A stretch of 64,000 nucleotides of DNA, taken from positions 1 to 64,000 of the forward strand of contig CAYZXT010000008.1 of assembly GCA_964482515.1 (NCBI GenBank), written 5' to 3'. This DNA is from CAYZXT01 sp964482515. GTDB taxonomy: Bacteria; Elusimicrobiota; Elusimicrobia; FEN-1173. Both the position numbers and the translations under genes were made by a program. This document shows, piece after piece, positions 52,192 to 60,095 of the stretch. The notes beneath the pieces were generated by a model. That model was not told the DNA's origin. It was given only the letters and a program-made list of their open reading frames with translations, and ran no database searches. Each line of letters opens with the position of its first letter. Position 1 is the stretch's first letter.

Positions 52192-52551
52192 ATGAAATAC
52201 CAGATTCAACAAAGAACGAAAACCTATGCTGTTAATATTATTCAGTTAACGGAAAGACTGCCCCGAACGCGTACAGCTGAAATATTAAGCAAACAACTTA
52301 TTCGTTCAGGAACATCTGTTGGGGCAAACTACCGTTCTGCATGCCGAGACAAGTCAAGAGCTGATTTCATTTCTAAAATGGGAATCGTTGAGGAAGAACT
52401 TGACGAGACAATATACTGGCTCGATTTGCTTTCTGCAATTGGGTTAGTGGCTTCTGATATAATCATGCCTCTTAACAGAGAGGCAGATGAACTCTTAGCC
52501 ATTGTGGTTTCTTCAATTAGAACCGCAAGAAATAATGCGAGAAATAATTGA
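52192..52551 (+). CDS. Four-helix-bundle protein (S23 / 23S rRNA intervening-sequence family)
   Basis: 119 residues. 'YAVNIIQLTERLPRTRTAEILSKQLIRSGTSVGANYRSA' and 'FISKMGIVEEELDETIYWLDLL' are hallmarks of the IVS-encoded/S23-like four-helix bundles that form pentameric rings. The gene is visibly A+T-rich against its G+C-rich neighbours, which indicates transfer. It is set between inverted repeats and separates recA from xerC/D. In other bacteria this family sits in 23S rRNA insertions or as free-standing genes; its job is not established. Confidence 0.9.
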   Translation: MKYQIQQRTKTYAVNIIQLTERLPRTRTAEILSKQLIRSGTSVGANYRSACRDKSRADFISKMGIVEEELDETIYWLDLLSAIGLVASDIIMPLNREADELLAIVVSSIRTARNNARNN

Positions 52552-53459
52552 ATTCCGCAATCCGAAATCCGAAATCCGAAATTTCACCGCATCTGAGTGA
52601 CTTCCTCAAATATCTACGAGTAGAAAAGGGGCTGTCCAAGAACACGGTGGACGCCTACACCTCGGACCTGAAGGCTTTCTTCGCTTTCCTGGATAAATCT
52701 GGCGGGACGCCGCTGAAGATCGACCATTCGACGGTCACCGATTACCTTTGGCACCGCCGGGCCGACAAGCTCAAAGCCGCCAGCCTCTACCGCATCGGGG
52801 AATCCCTCAAGCAGTTCTACCGCTATCTGCTCCGCGAAGAGATCATCGCCGAAGACCCCACGGCCAACATGGCGTCGCCGAAGCTTCTCCAGCGCCTGCC
52901 GAAATACCTCTCCGTGGAAGAAACCACCCGCCTCCTCAGCCGGCCGGTCGACGATCGCGAAAGTTCCATCCGCTTCAAGGCCATGCTGGAAGTGATGTAC
53001 GCGGCGGGCCTGCGGGTCAGCGAGTTGGTGAACATGGAAGAATCCCATGTGGACATCGAGATGGGTTTCGTGAAGGTGTTCGGCAAGGGGGGGAAGGAGC
53101 GGATCGTGCCCATCAACGACCGGGCCGGGGTCGCGGTGCGGAAGTATATGGAAGTGAAGCGGAAGAAATATCCCAACCTGACGCGCTATCTTTTCATCGG
53201 CAACCGGGGAAAACCCATTTCGCGCGTGGCGTTCTGGTACCAGTTGAAAAATGCCGCCCTGGCCGCGGGACTCACAAAGCATTTGAACCCGCACATGCTG
53301 CGGCATTCCTTCGCCACCCATTTATTGTCCGGCGGCGCGGACCTTCGCTCCGTGCAGGAAATGCTCGGCCACTCGGACATTTCCACCACGCAGATCTACA
53401 CCCACGTGGACCGCGACCAGCTGAAGAAACTCCACAGGAAATTCCATCCACGAGGATGA
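52548..53459 (+). CDS. xerC: Tyrosine recombinase XerC/XerD type
   Basis: 303 residues. An N-terminal SAM-like domain ('LSDFLKYLRVEKGLSKNTVDAY') and catalytic domain with Arg in 'GLRVSELVNM', Lys in 'GKGGKERIVPI', 'HMLRHSFATHLL' (HxxR), 'LGHSDISTTQIYTHV' (H and nucleophile Tyr) are complete. It resolves chromosome dimers at dif together with FtsK. XerC versus XerD cannot be settled. The only start in frame is TTG at 52548, which overlaps the stop of the four-helix gene; residues 2-13 are encoded by the cassette's right repeat, so the native start was probably replaced. Confidence 0.92.
   Translation: MNSAIRNPKSEISPHLSDFLKYLRVEKGLSKNTVDAYTSDLKAFFAFLDKSGGTPLKIDHSTVTDYLWHRRADKLKAASLYRIGESLKQFYRYLLREEIIAEDPTANMASPKLLQRLPKYLSVEETTRLLSRPVDDRESSIRFKAMLEVMYAAGLRVSELVNMEESHVDIEMGFVKVFGKGGKERIVPINDRAGVAVRKYMEVKRKKYPNLTRYLFIGNRGKPISRVAFWYQLKNAALAAGLTKHLNPHMLRHSFATHLLSGGADLRSVQEMLGHSDISTTQIYTHVDRDQLKKLHRKFHPRG
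52552..52583 (+). repeat. Right inverted repeat of the four-helix-bundle cassette
   Basis: Begins ATTCCGCAATCCGAAATCC and contains three tandem ATCCGAA units; inversely related to 52167-52190 and translated as the first residues of XerC/D ('NSAIRNPKSEI'). Confidence 0.8.
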
Positions 53460-53468
53460 TGTATATTC

Positions 53469-53590
53469 GGCTCCGGCTGAATTTCGTCCAGGGACGTTCG
53501 AATTACAGCGCAATTCTCACTCGGCGAAGCTCGTCGGACCGCTGAGTCCGACTTCACTTCGACGCCCTGGATCGAAACCCAGCCGGAGCC
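53469..53590. repeat. 122-bp foldback downstream of xerC/D
   Basis: The ends GGCTCCGGCTG (53469-53479) and CAGCCGGAGCC (53580-53590) are perfect complements. Moving inward, TTTCG/CGAAA, CCAGGG/CCCTGG, CGAAG/CTTCG and apical GTCGGAC-CGCTGA-GTCCGAC also pair. The whole gap can fold into one long imperfect hairpin. No T-run follows. Confidence 0.8.
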
Positions 53591-53604
53591 TCAACCGAAG
53601 AGTG

Positions 53605-53633
53605 TTGAAAGGCTTCGGTCAAATATCTAGAAT
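53605..53633 (+). promoter_or_regulatory. Promoter of the Trm112-like gene
   Basis: TTGAAA (53605-53610), 17 bp, TAGAAT (53628-53633). The leader is about 27 nt with AGGGAGG before the start. Confidence 0.65.
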
Positions 53634-53666
53634 CAGTGGGATTGAATATCGAACAGGGAGGCCATG

Positions 53667-53834
53667 ATGCCCGTCAGCCAGGAATTGCTGCAGATTTTGG
53701 TTTGTCCGAAGTGTAAGGGGAAGTTGGAACACAGGGAAAGCGAAAACCGGCTGCTGTGCCACGCCTGCAAACTCGCCTACGAAATCAAGGACGGCATCCC
53801 GGTGATGCTGATCAACGAAGCGAAACCGATCTAA
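53667..53834 (+). CDS. Trm112-family zinc protein (UPF0434/YcaR-like), 55 aa
   Basis: The product 'MPVSQELLQILVCPKCKGK...' with a second pair in 'LLCHACKLAYEIKDGIPVML' is typical of small bacterial Trm112 proteins, which bind zinc and stabilise methyltransferases in other domains of life. The second of two tandem ATGs is chosen because AGGGAGG is then five bases away. Its stop overlaps that of the convergent thiolase gene. Confidence 0.9.
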   Translation: MPVSQELLQILVCPKCKGKLEHRESENRLLCHACKLAYEIKDGIPVMLINEAKPI

Positions 53835-55186
53835 GCCTTATACTTCTCCACCACCATCGCGCCGCCGAGGCCGCCGGAAGCGCAGGCCGCCACCAGTCCC
53901 AGCTTCGCGTTGGGATCTTCCTTCATCGCATAGACCAAATTAAGCAATAACCTCACGCCTGTCGCGGCCAGCGGATGGCCCAGCGGGATCGTCCCGCCGT
54001 GGGGGTTCAGCTTCTTCGCGTTCCACAAGGTTTCCCAATCCTGTTTGTATTTCTCCCGGCCGACTTTGAAGATCGACAGGCACGTGGCCGCGAAGGCCTC
54101 GTGCAGTTCCACGTGGTCCAAATCCGAAAACTTGATCTTGGCGCGGTCCAACGCCACCTGCGTGGCGAACACGGGGGAAATCCCCATCACCGCCGGGTTC
54201 GATCCCCAGAAGCCCCAGCTTTTGATTTCCGCCAAAATCTCCAATCCCAATTCCTTGGCCTGTTCCTCCGACGTGACGATGATCACCGCCGCTCCGTCCG
54301 ACCGGGCGCAGGCGTTGAAGAGCGTGACCGTGCCCTTGGTCTTTCCTTCCTCGTATTGTTTTCCCTGGATGTGTTTGCCGTTGTCCCGGTAGAAGTCCTT
54401 GATCGAATAGGCGGGTCCGTCGAAGATGACGGGCGCTTTGCCGAACATCTGGGGCTTTTCCACCAGACCTTCCCGCAGGAAAACGTATTCGTCCTTTTCC
54501 AGGATCGTCTTGCCGTCCTTCACCACAGGGATGACATGGCTTTGGTAAAAAGAGCTTTTCTCCGCGTCCAGGCAACGGCGGAAGGTTTCCGCGGCGTAGG
54601 CGTCCTGGGCTTCGCGGGAGACGGAATACATCTGGGCGCAGATCTCCGCCGTGGCGGCCATGTTGATTTTCTCGACCGGGTCCGTGAGGCCTTCTTCCGT
54701 CGTGTCGGTGATGCAGATGCCCTGGTCCGAGAATAGGGTGTCCCAGTTGGCCTTCACCGTTTCCAGCGACCGCAGCATCTTGTGGGAACGGGAACCGCGG
54801 ATGGCGTAGGGGAAAGTGGACATGGACTCGGTGCCGCCGGCCAGATACAGTTCTCCTTCGCCCAGTATGATGTGGCGCGCCGACGACGCGACGGTTTCCA
54901 GGCTGGAAACGCAATTGGCTTGCGTCGTCATGGCGTGGGCCTTTTCCGGCAGGCCCGCTTTCAGCGAGGAGACGCGGGCTATGTTCGGAGCGTGCGAGCC
55001 CTGTCCGACCCAGCCGACCATCACGCCGTCGACGGCCTCCGGATAGAGGGAGGACTTTTGCAGCACGCCGCGCAGGACGGTTTCCATCAAATCTTCGGGG
55101 AGCAGTTCGGAAAGGGATTTGGCCAGATGGCCGATGGGAGTCCGCACGCCGCGGCACAGCACGATTTTCTTCGACGATCCGTTCAT
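53831..55186 (-). CDS. Thiolase (acetyl-CoA acyltransferase)
   Basis: 451 residues from the ATG at 55186, which has GGGAGG before it. The nucleophilic Cys is in 'TTQANCVSSLE', with 'ELHEAFAATC' (His) and the second Cys in 'AACASGGLGGAMVVE'; 'GGTIPLGHPLAATG' is intact. It either splits beta-ketoacyl-CoA or condenses acetyl-CoA. The long extra loop and 'GGTESMS' resemble FadI/FadA-type degradative enzymes, but no other beta-oxidation gene is nearby. It is transcribed alone from its own consensus-like promoter. Confidence 0.92.
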   Translation of the reverse strand: MNGSSKKIVLCRGVRTPIGHLAKSLSELLPEDLMETVLRGVLQKSSLYPEAVDGVMVGWVGQGSHAPNIARVSSLKAGLPEKAHAMTTQANCVSSLETVASSARHIILGEGELYLAGGTESMSTFPYAIRGSRSHKMLRSLETVKANWDTLFSDQGICITDTTEEGLTDPVEKINMAATAEICAQMYSVSREAQDAYAAETFRRCLDAEKSSFYQSHVIPVVKDGKTILEKDEYVFLREGLVEKPQMFGKAPVIFDGPAYSIKDFYRDNGKHIQGKQYEEGKTKGTVTLFNACARSDGAAVIIVTSEEQAKELGLEILAEIKSWGFWGSNPAVMGISPVFATQVALDRAKIKFSDLDHVELHEAFAATCLSIFKVGREKYKQDWETLWNAKKLNPHGGTIPLGHPLAATGVRLLLNLVYAMKEDPNAKLGLVAACASGGLGGAMVVEKYKA

Positions 55187-55232
55187 GACGGCCTCCCTTC
55201 CAAGGCGAAAAGACGGCAGGTTTTCCTTCTTA

Positions 55233-55261
55233 AAGATACCCCGGCGGACGGTATTTGTCAA
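55233..55261 (-). promoter_or_regulatory. Promoter of the thiolase gene
   Basis: Minus strand TTGACA (55261-55256), 17 bp, TATCTT (55238-55233). Confidence 0.7.
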
Positions 55262-55289
55262 TTCGCATTTATAGGTATCCGCAACGATG

Positions 55290-55318
55290 TTGCACGGCGC
55301 AATCAAAAGCGTTATACT
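55290..55318 (+). promoter_or_regulatory. Promoter of the MoxR operon
   Basis: TTGCAC (55290-55295), 17 bp, TATACT (55313-55318). The leader is about 30 nt and has AAAAGG before the ATG at 55355. It diverges from the thiolase promoter. Confidence 0.7.
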
Positions 55319-55354
55319 GCTTTTTCGTCAGTAAATCGCGTCGAAAAGGTGATT

Positions 55355-56347
<993 letters not shown>

Positions 56348-56368
56348 TCCCTCCGCTGTTTCCGTTTT

Positions 56369-57286
56369 ATGTCCCTGAGACTTGATCCCCTGCTGTTGGC
56401 CAAGATGGCCACCATGGAGCTCCGCGCCCGTTACGTGGTGGAGGGCGCCTTGACGGGCCGCCACAAAAGCCGGTCGCAGGGACATTCCATGGAGTTCGTC
56501 GGGCACCGCGCCTACACGCCGTCGGACGACTGGCGGCGGATCGACTGGAAGGTCTTCGCGCGCACGGACCGCTGGGTGATCCGGGAACAGGAAGCGGAAA
56601 CGAACCTGCGGGCCGCCGTCCTCCTCGATGTTTCCAATTCCATGGCCTATGCGGGCATGGGGAAGATCCCCAAGGTCCGCTACGCGTCGTTCTTCGCCGC
56701 AGCTTTGAGCTATCTCCTGGTCCATCAGGGTGAGTCCGTCGGGCTGTGTTTGTTCGGCGGCGGATTGAAAGATTTTATTCCCGCCCGCGGCGGCGTGGCG
56801 CACCTCTCCTATCTTTTGGATGTGTTGGATAAAATCCAACCGGAGGGAGAAACGGATTTGATGGCGTCTTTCGAGCAGGTCGGACAGCACCTTCCGCGCC
56901 GGAGCCTGGTTCTGGTCCTCTCGGATTTTTTGCTCGAGCCGGAAAAAATCCTGTCCGCCGTCCGGACGTTGTCGTCGCGCCGCCACGAGGTGGCGGTTTT
57001 GCAGATCCTGGACCGCGACGAGATGGAATTGAACATCGACGGCGAGTTCATGCTCCGCGACATGGAGTCGGGCGAAAGCCTTCAGGTGAACCCCGCGGCG
57101 GTCCGGGACGATTACCGGCGTTTGATGCAGGGCCGATTGGAGCACACGCGGCGGATGCTGTCGTCCCAGGGGATCGGCCACGCCGTGTTTGAAACGGACA
57201 TGCCCTTGGACCTGGCGCTGACGCGCTTCCTGCAGGCCCAGTCCGGCAGTCCCGGTCCACGCTTGGCGGCAGCGGTCCGGCAATGA
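56369..57286 (+). CDS. DUF58 protein
   Basis: 305 residues. 'GHRAYTPSDDWRRIDWKVFARTDRWVIREQEAE' is the DUF58 signature, followed by a VWA-like fold with 'AVLLDVSNSMAYAG' (DxSxS MIDAS) and 'LVLVLSDFLLEPE'. It is the regular partner of MoxR. It has no membrane helix, so it is probably cytoplasmic or peripheral. The stop overlaps the next gene by four bases. Confidence 0.93.
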   Translation: MSLRLDPLLLAKMATMELRARYVVEGALTGRHKSRSQGHSMEFVGHRAYTPSDDWRRIDWKVFARTDRWVIREQEAETNLRAAVLLDVSNSMAYAGMGKIPKVRYASFFAAALSYLLVHQGESVGLCLFGGGLKDFIPARGGVAHLSYLLDVLDKIQPEGETDLMASFEQVGQHLPRRSLVLVLSDFLLEPEKILSAVRTLSSRRHEVAVLQILDRDEMELNIDGEFMLRDMESGESLQVNPAAVRDDYRRLMQGRLEHTRRMLSSQGIGHAVFETDMPLDLALTRFLQAQSGSPGPRLAAAVRQ

Positions 57287-59355
57287 ACTTTTTCTTCCTC
57301 CATCCTGGTTTTTTGTGGGCGCTTCCCGCGGCGCTGTCTCCGCTCATCATCCACTGGCTGACGCGTCCGCGCCCCAAGCCGCTTCCCTTCAGTTCCCTTG
57401 AGTTGATCCGGCTCGCCGTTCAATCGCAGCGGACCTATTCCCGGCTCCAGCAAATCCTTCTGATGGCGGCGCGCTGCCTGCTGCTGGCCGCGCTGGCTTT
57501 GCTGTTCGCCCGGCCCACGGTGTTCTTCTCTTCAGCGGCGCGGGGGAGCGGCGATGAGGTGAGCGTGGTGTTTATGGTCGACACGTCCTATTCCATGGAC
57601 GCCCGCTCCGCCGGCGTGTCCGCTTTGGATCGGGCCAAGGCCCAGGCGTCGGACATCCTCGGAAAACTGGGGCCGCGGGACCGCGCGGGGCTGGTGGTAT
57701 TTTCCGACCGGGTGGAAATGTCCCTCCCTCTTTCGCAAAATCCGGCCAAGCTGCGCGAGGCCCTGTCCTCTCTAACCGCGACCGACCGTCCGACGCGGGT
57801 CGCGCCGGCCCTGAGCGTGGCCTATCAAATGCTCGCGGAAGAGCCCGGCGGCCAGAAGGCCGTGGTCGTCCTGTCGGATTTGGCGGCGAACGGTTGGAAG
57901 GAACAATCCAATGTCGCGGGTTTCGATCCGCGCGTCCACCTGGTTTTATGCGAAGCCGCGCCCGCGCAGGGAAACGCGGCCGTGTCCGGCGTGCGCTGGA
58001 CGGATGACGACGGCGGCGTATTCGATATTCGCTCCTGGGGGAAACCGGCGGAACCGGAAAGGATTTGGCGGATACTGTCCGGCGGAAAAGTCATCGCCCA
58101 AGGGCAAGCCCGGCTGTCTGTGGAAGCGGTCCGGCCGTCTTTCCGTCTGCAAACGCGGGCGGCGGAATGGGGGACCGTTTCCCTCGATCCCGACGGCCTG
58201 GCGTTGGACGACCGGTATTTTTTCGCGGCGCCTCCCGCGGCCCGGTTTTCCGTGCTGGCGGTGAACGGCTCGCCCGGCGCTTCGCCCGTGCAGGACGAGG
58301 CGTTTTATCTTGCCCCGGTTTTGGATGGCCTGGCGCGGCAGGGGAGCCGGGTGAAAACGGTCCTTCAGAGCGAGTGGGGACAGGAGGACCTTTCCGCCGT
58401 GGACGTGGTGGTTCTGCTGAACTCGCGTCCGCTGGATGCGGCCGCCGCGGCGAAGCTGCGCGATCATCTGGGCCGCGGGCGCGGACTTTGGGTGACGGCG
58501 GGAGACAACGTCGAATTGGCGGGCCCCCTCGGAGATTTGGTCCCGGCCCGGTTCCTGGGCGTTTCGGCGAAAAAGCAAGCCGTCCGTCCGGGACGGGACG
58601 CGTCGGCGGCGGCCCTGGGACGGATCCTCTCAGAGGGCGATGGTTTTGAATGGGACCAGGTGGAGATGGGCCGCCGGTTGGACGTGGACCCCGCGCCGGG
58701 AAGCCAGGTGATTTTGGAAGGCGTCGTGGACGGCCGGCCCGTGCTGTTGACCGGCCGCGCCCATGGCGGTCCCGTCGCCCTGTTGACCGTGACCGCGGAC
58801 CGGGATTGGGCGAACCTTCCGACGAAACCACTGTTCCCCGTCCTCGCGCGCGAGTTGATTTTTTTTCTGGCCGGCCGGAGCCAATCTTCGCCGGGGACGT
58901 CGCTTTTGGTGGATGAGCCGGTCCGCTGGGCGGCGCAGGACCCGTTCCTTTCGGTGCTGACGGTCCGACGGCCCGACGGCGCTTCGGAGGAAGCGCCGGT
59001 CCGCGGCGGCCGTTTGCTGTACGAAAACACGGACCGCGCCGGCGTCTACGAAATCCTCGCGAACGGCGGCGGCCTTCCGCTGGCGCGCTTCCTGGTCAAC
59101 GCGGACGTTTCGTCCGGCGAAGGAGATTTGGCCCGCGCCGCAAAAAGCGGCGTGGCCTCGTGGCTCCCGGCGCGGGACCTGCTTTGGATTCCCTTCGGCG
59201 AACCGGCGGCGCAGAAGTTCGCCGAACGTGTCCGGGGGAAGGACCTGACGTCCGGCCTCGGTTTGGCGGCGCTCCTGTTGTTCGGTTTGGAAATGCTCCT
59301 GTCTCAATGGGGTCGCCGCCGGACGGAGCCGTCGCGCGAAAGGGTCTACGCGTGA
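57283..59355 (+). CDS. BatA/VWA membrane protein
   Basis: 690 residues. The N-terminal BatA-type double helix ('FLHPGFLWALPAALSPLIIHWLTRP' pattern, then 'ARCLLLAALALLFA') precedes a VWA domain with 'VVFMVDTSYSMDAR' (MIDAS) and 'AVVVLSDLAANGW'. A large extracytoplasmic region and a final membrane helix (~650-675) follow. In Bacteroidetes Bat proteins were linked to aerotolerance, but a role here is unproven. It is coupled by overlaps to both neighbours. Confidence 0.88.
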   Translation: MNFFFLHPGFLWALPAALSPLIIHWLTRPRPKPLPFSSLELIRLAVQSQRTYSRLQQILLMAARCLLLAALALLFARPTVFFSSAARGSGDEVSVVFMVDTSYSMDARSAGVSALDRAKAQASDILGKLGPRDRAGLVVFSDRVEMSLPLSQNPAKLREALSSLTATDRPTRVAPALSVAYQMLAEEPGGQKAVVVLSDLAANGWKEQSNVAGFDPRVHLVLCEAAPAQGNAAVSGVRWTDDDGGVFDIRSWGKPAEPERIWRILSGGKVIAQGQARLSVEAVRPSFRLQTRAAEWGTVSLDPDGLALDDRYFFAAPPAARFSVLAVNGSPGASPVQDEAFYLAPVLDGLARQGSRVKTVLQSEWGQEDLSAVDVVVLLNSRPLDAAAAAKLRDHLGRGRGLWVTAGDNVELAGPLGDLVPARFLGVSAKKQAVRPGRDASAAALGRILSEGDGFEWDQVEMGRRLDVDPAPGSQVILEGVVDGRPVLLTGRAHGGPVALLTVTADRDWANLPTKPLFPVLARELIFFLAGRSQSSPGTSLLVDEPVRWAAQDPFLSVLTVRRPDGASEEAPVRGGRLLYENTDRAGVYEILANGGGLPLARFLVNADVSSGEGDLARAAKSGVASWLPARDLLWIPFGEPAAQKFAERVRGKDLTSGLGLAALLLFGLEMLLSQWGRRRTEPSRERVYA

Positions 59356-60095
59356 AAAACAAGCTCGTCCTGACTGCCTTCTGTTCGGTCGTTTCGGTTT
59401 GCTTTTCCTTCGCCGGGAACGCCATGCCCGGCAACGATTTCGTGTACGCGCAGCTGAAACACGGCGGCGAGTGGGACCCCTATCCTTCGGTCTGGGAGCA
59501 GATCGGCCCCTATCTACAGCAGACCACAAGCCTGTCGCCCATGACCGAGCGGCGCGTCGTGTCCGCCGGCGACGGGACGTTTTTCCAATCGCCCTTCGTC
59601 GTGCTGCTGGGCCGCGGCGCCGTTTCGTTCACGGACCAGGAGCTGAACCATCTCCGGACATATCTCTCGGGCGGAGGGTTCCTCTTCGTGGACAACACGG
59701 ACGCGGAGCGGAACGGCCCCTTCGCGCGCTCGGTCCTCCCCGCCCTGGAACGGCTGTTTCCGGGCGCCGCCTGGGAAGCTTTGCCGTCGGACCACGCGGT
59801 CTACCGCTCCTTTTTTCTCCTGCGCGCGGCCGCGGGGCGGCGAATCGTCGAACCGGAATGGAAGGCCCTCAAAATCCAGGGGCGCGTGGCCGCGGTCTAT
59901 TGCGGCAACGATCTCCACGGCGCCTGGGCGCGGGACCCCCTGGGCCATCCGCTTTATTCCTGCGAGCCGGGCGGGGAACCGCAGCGGCAAGAGGCGGTCA
60001 AGGGGATGGTCAACATCGCGCTCTTCAGCGTGACGGGCACCTATAAGACCGACGCCATTCATCAGCCGTTCATCGAAAGGAAGATGGGCCAATGA
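59352..60095 (+). CDS. Exported DUF4159 protein
   Basis: 247 residues from GTG overlapping the previous stop (GTGA). The signal peptide ends near 'FSFAGNA'. 'FVYAQLKHGGEWDPYPSVWEQI', 'PFVVLLGRGAVSFTDQELNHLRTYLSGGGFLFVDN' and 'IVEPEWKALKIQGRVAAVYCGNDLHGAW' match DUF4159, which is similar to glutamine-amidotransferase-like folds. It is a standard member of MoxR/DUF58/VWA clusters. The function is unknown. Confidence 0.9.
   Translation: MKNKLVLTAFCSVVSVCFSFAGNAMPGNDFVYAQLKHGGEWDPYPSVWEQIGPYLQQTTSLSPMTERRVVSAGDGTFFQSPFVVLLGRGAVSFTDQELNHLRTYLSGGGFLFVDNTDAERNGPFARSVLPALERLFPGAAWEALPSDHAVYRSFFLLRAAAGRRIVEPEWKALKIQGRVAAVYCGNDLHGAWARDPLGHPLYSCEPGGEPQRQEAVKGMVNIALFSVTGTYKTDAIHQPFIERKMGQ

Noticed and set aside
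53469..53640. Integron attC site next to the tyrosine recombinase
   Set aside because: Although there is a long foldback, the GTTRRRY/RYYYAAC core sites are not found, and the recombinase has the housekeeping XerC/D pattern without the integrase-specific insert.
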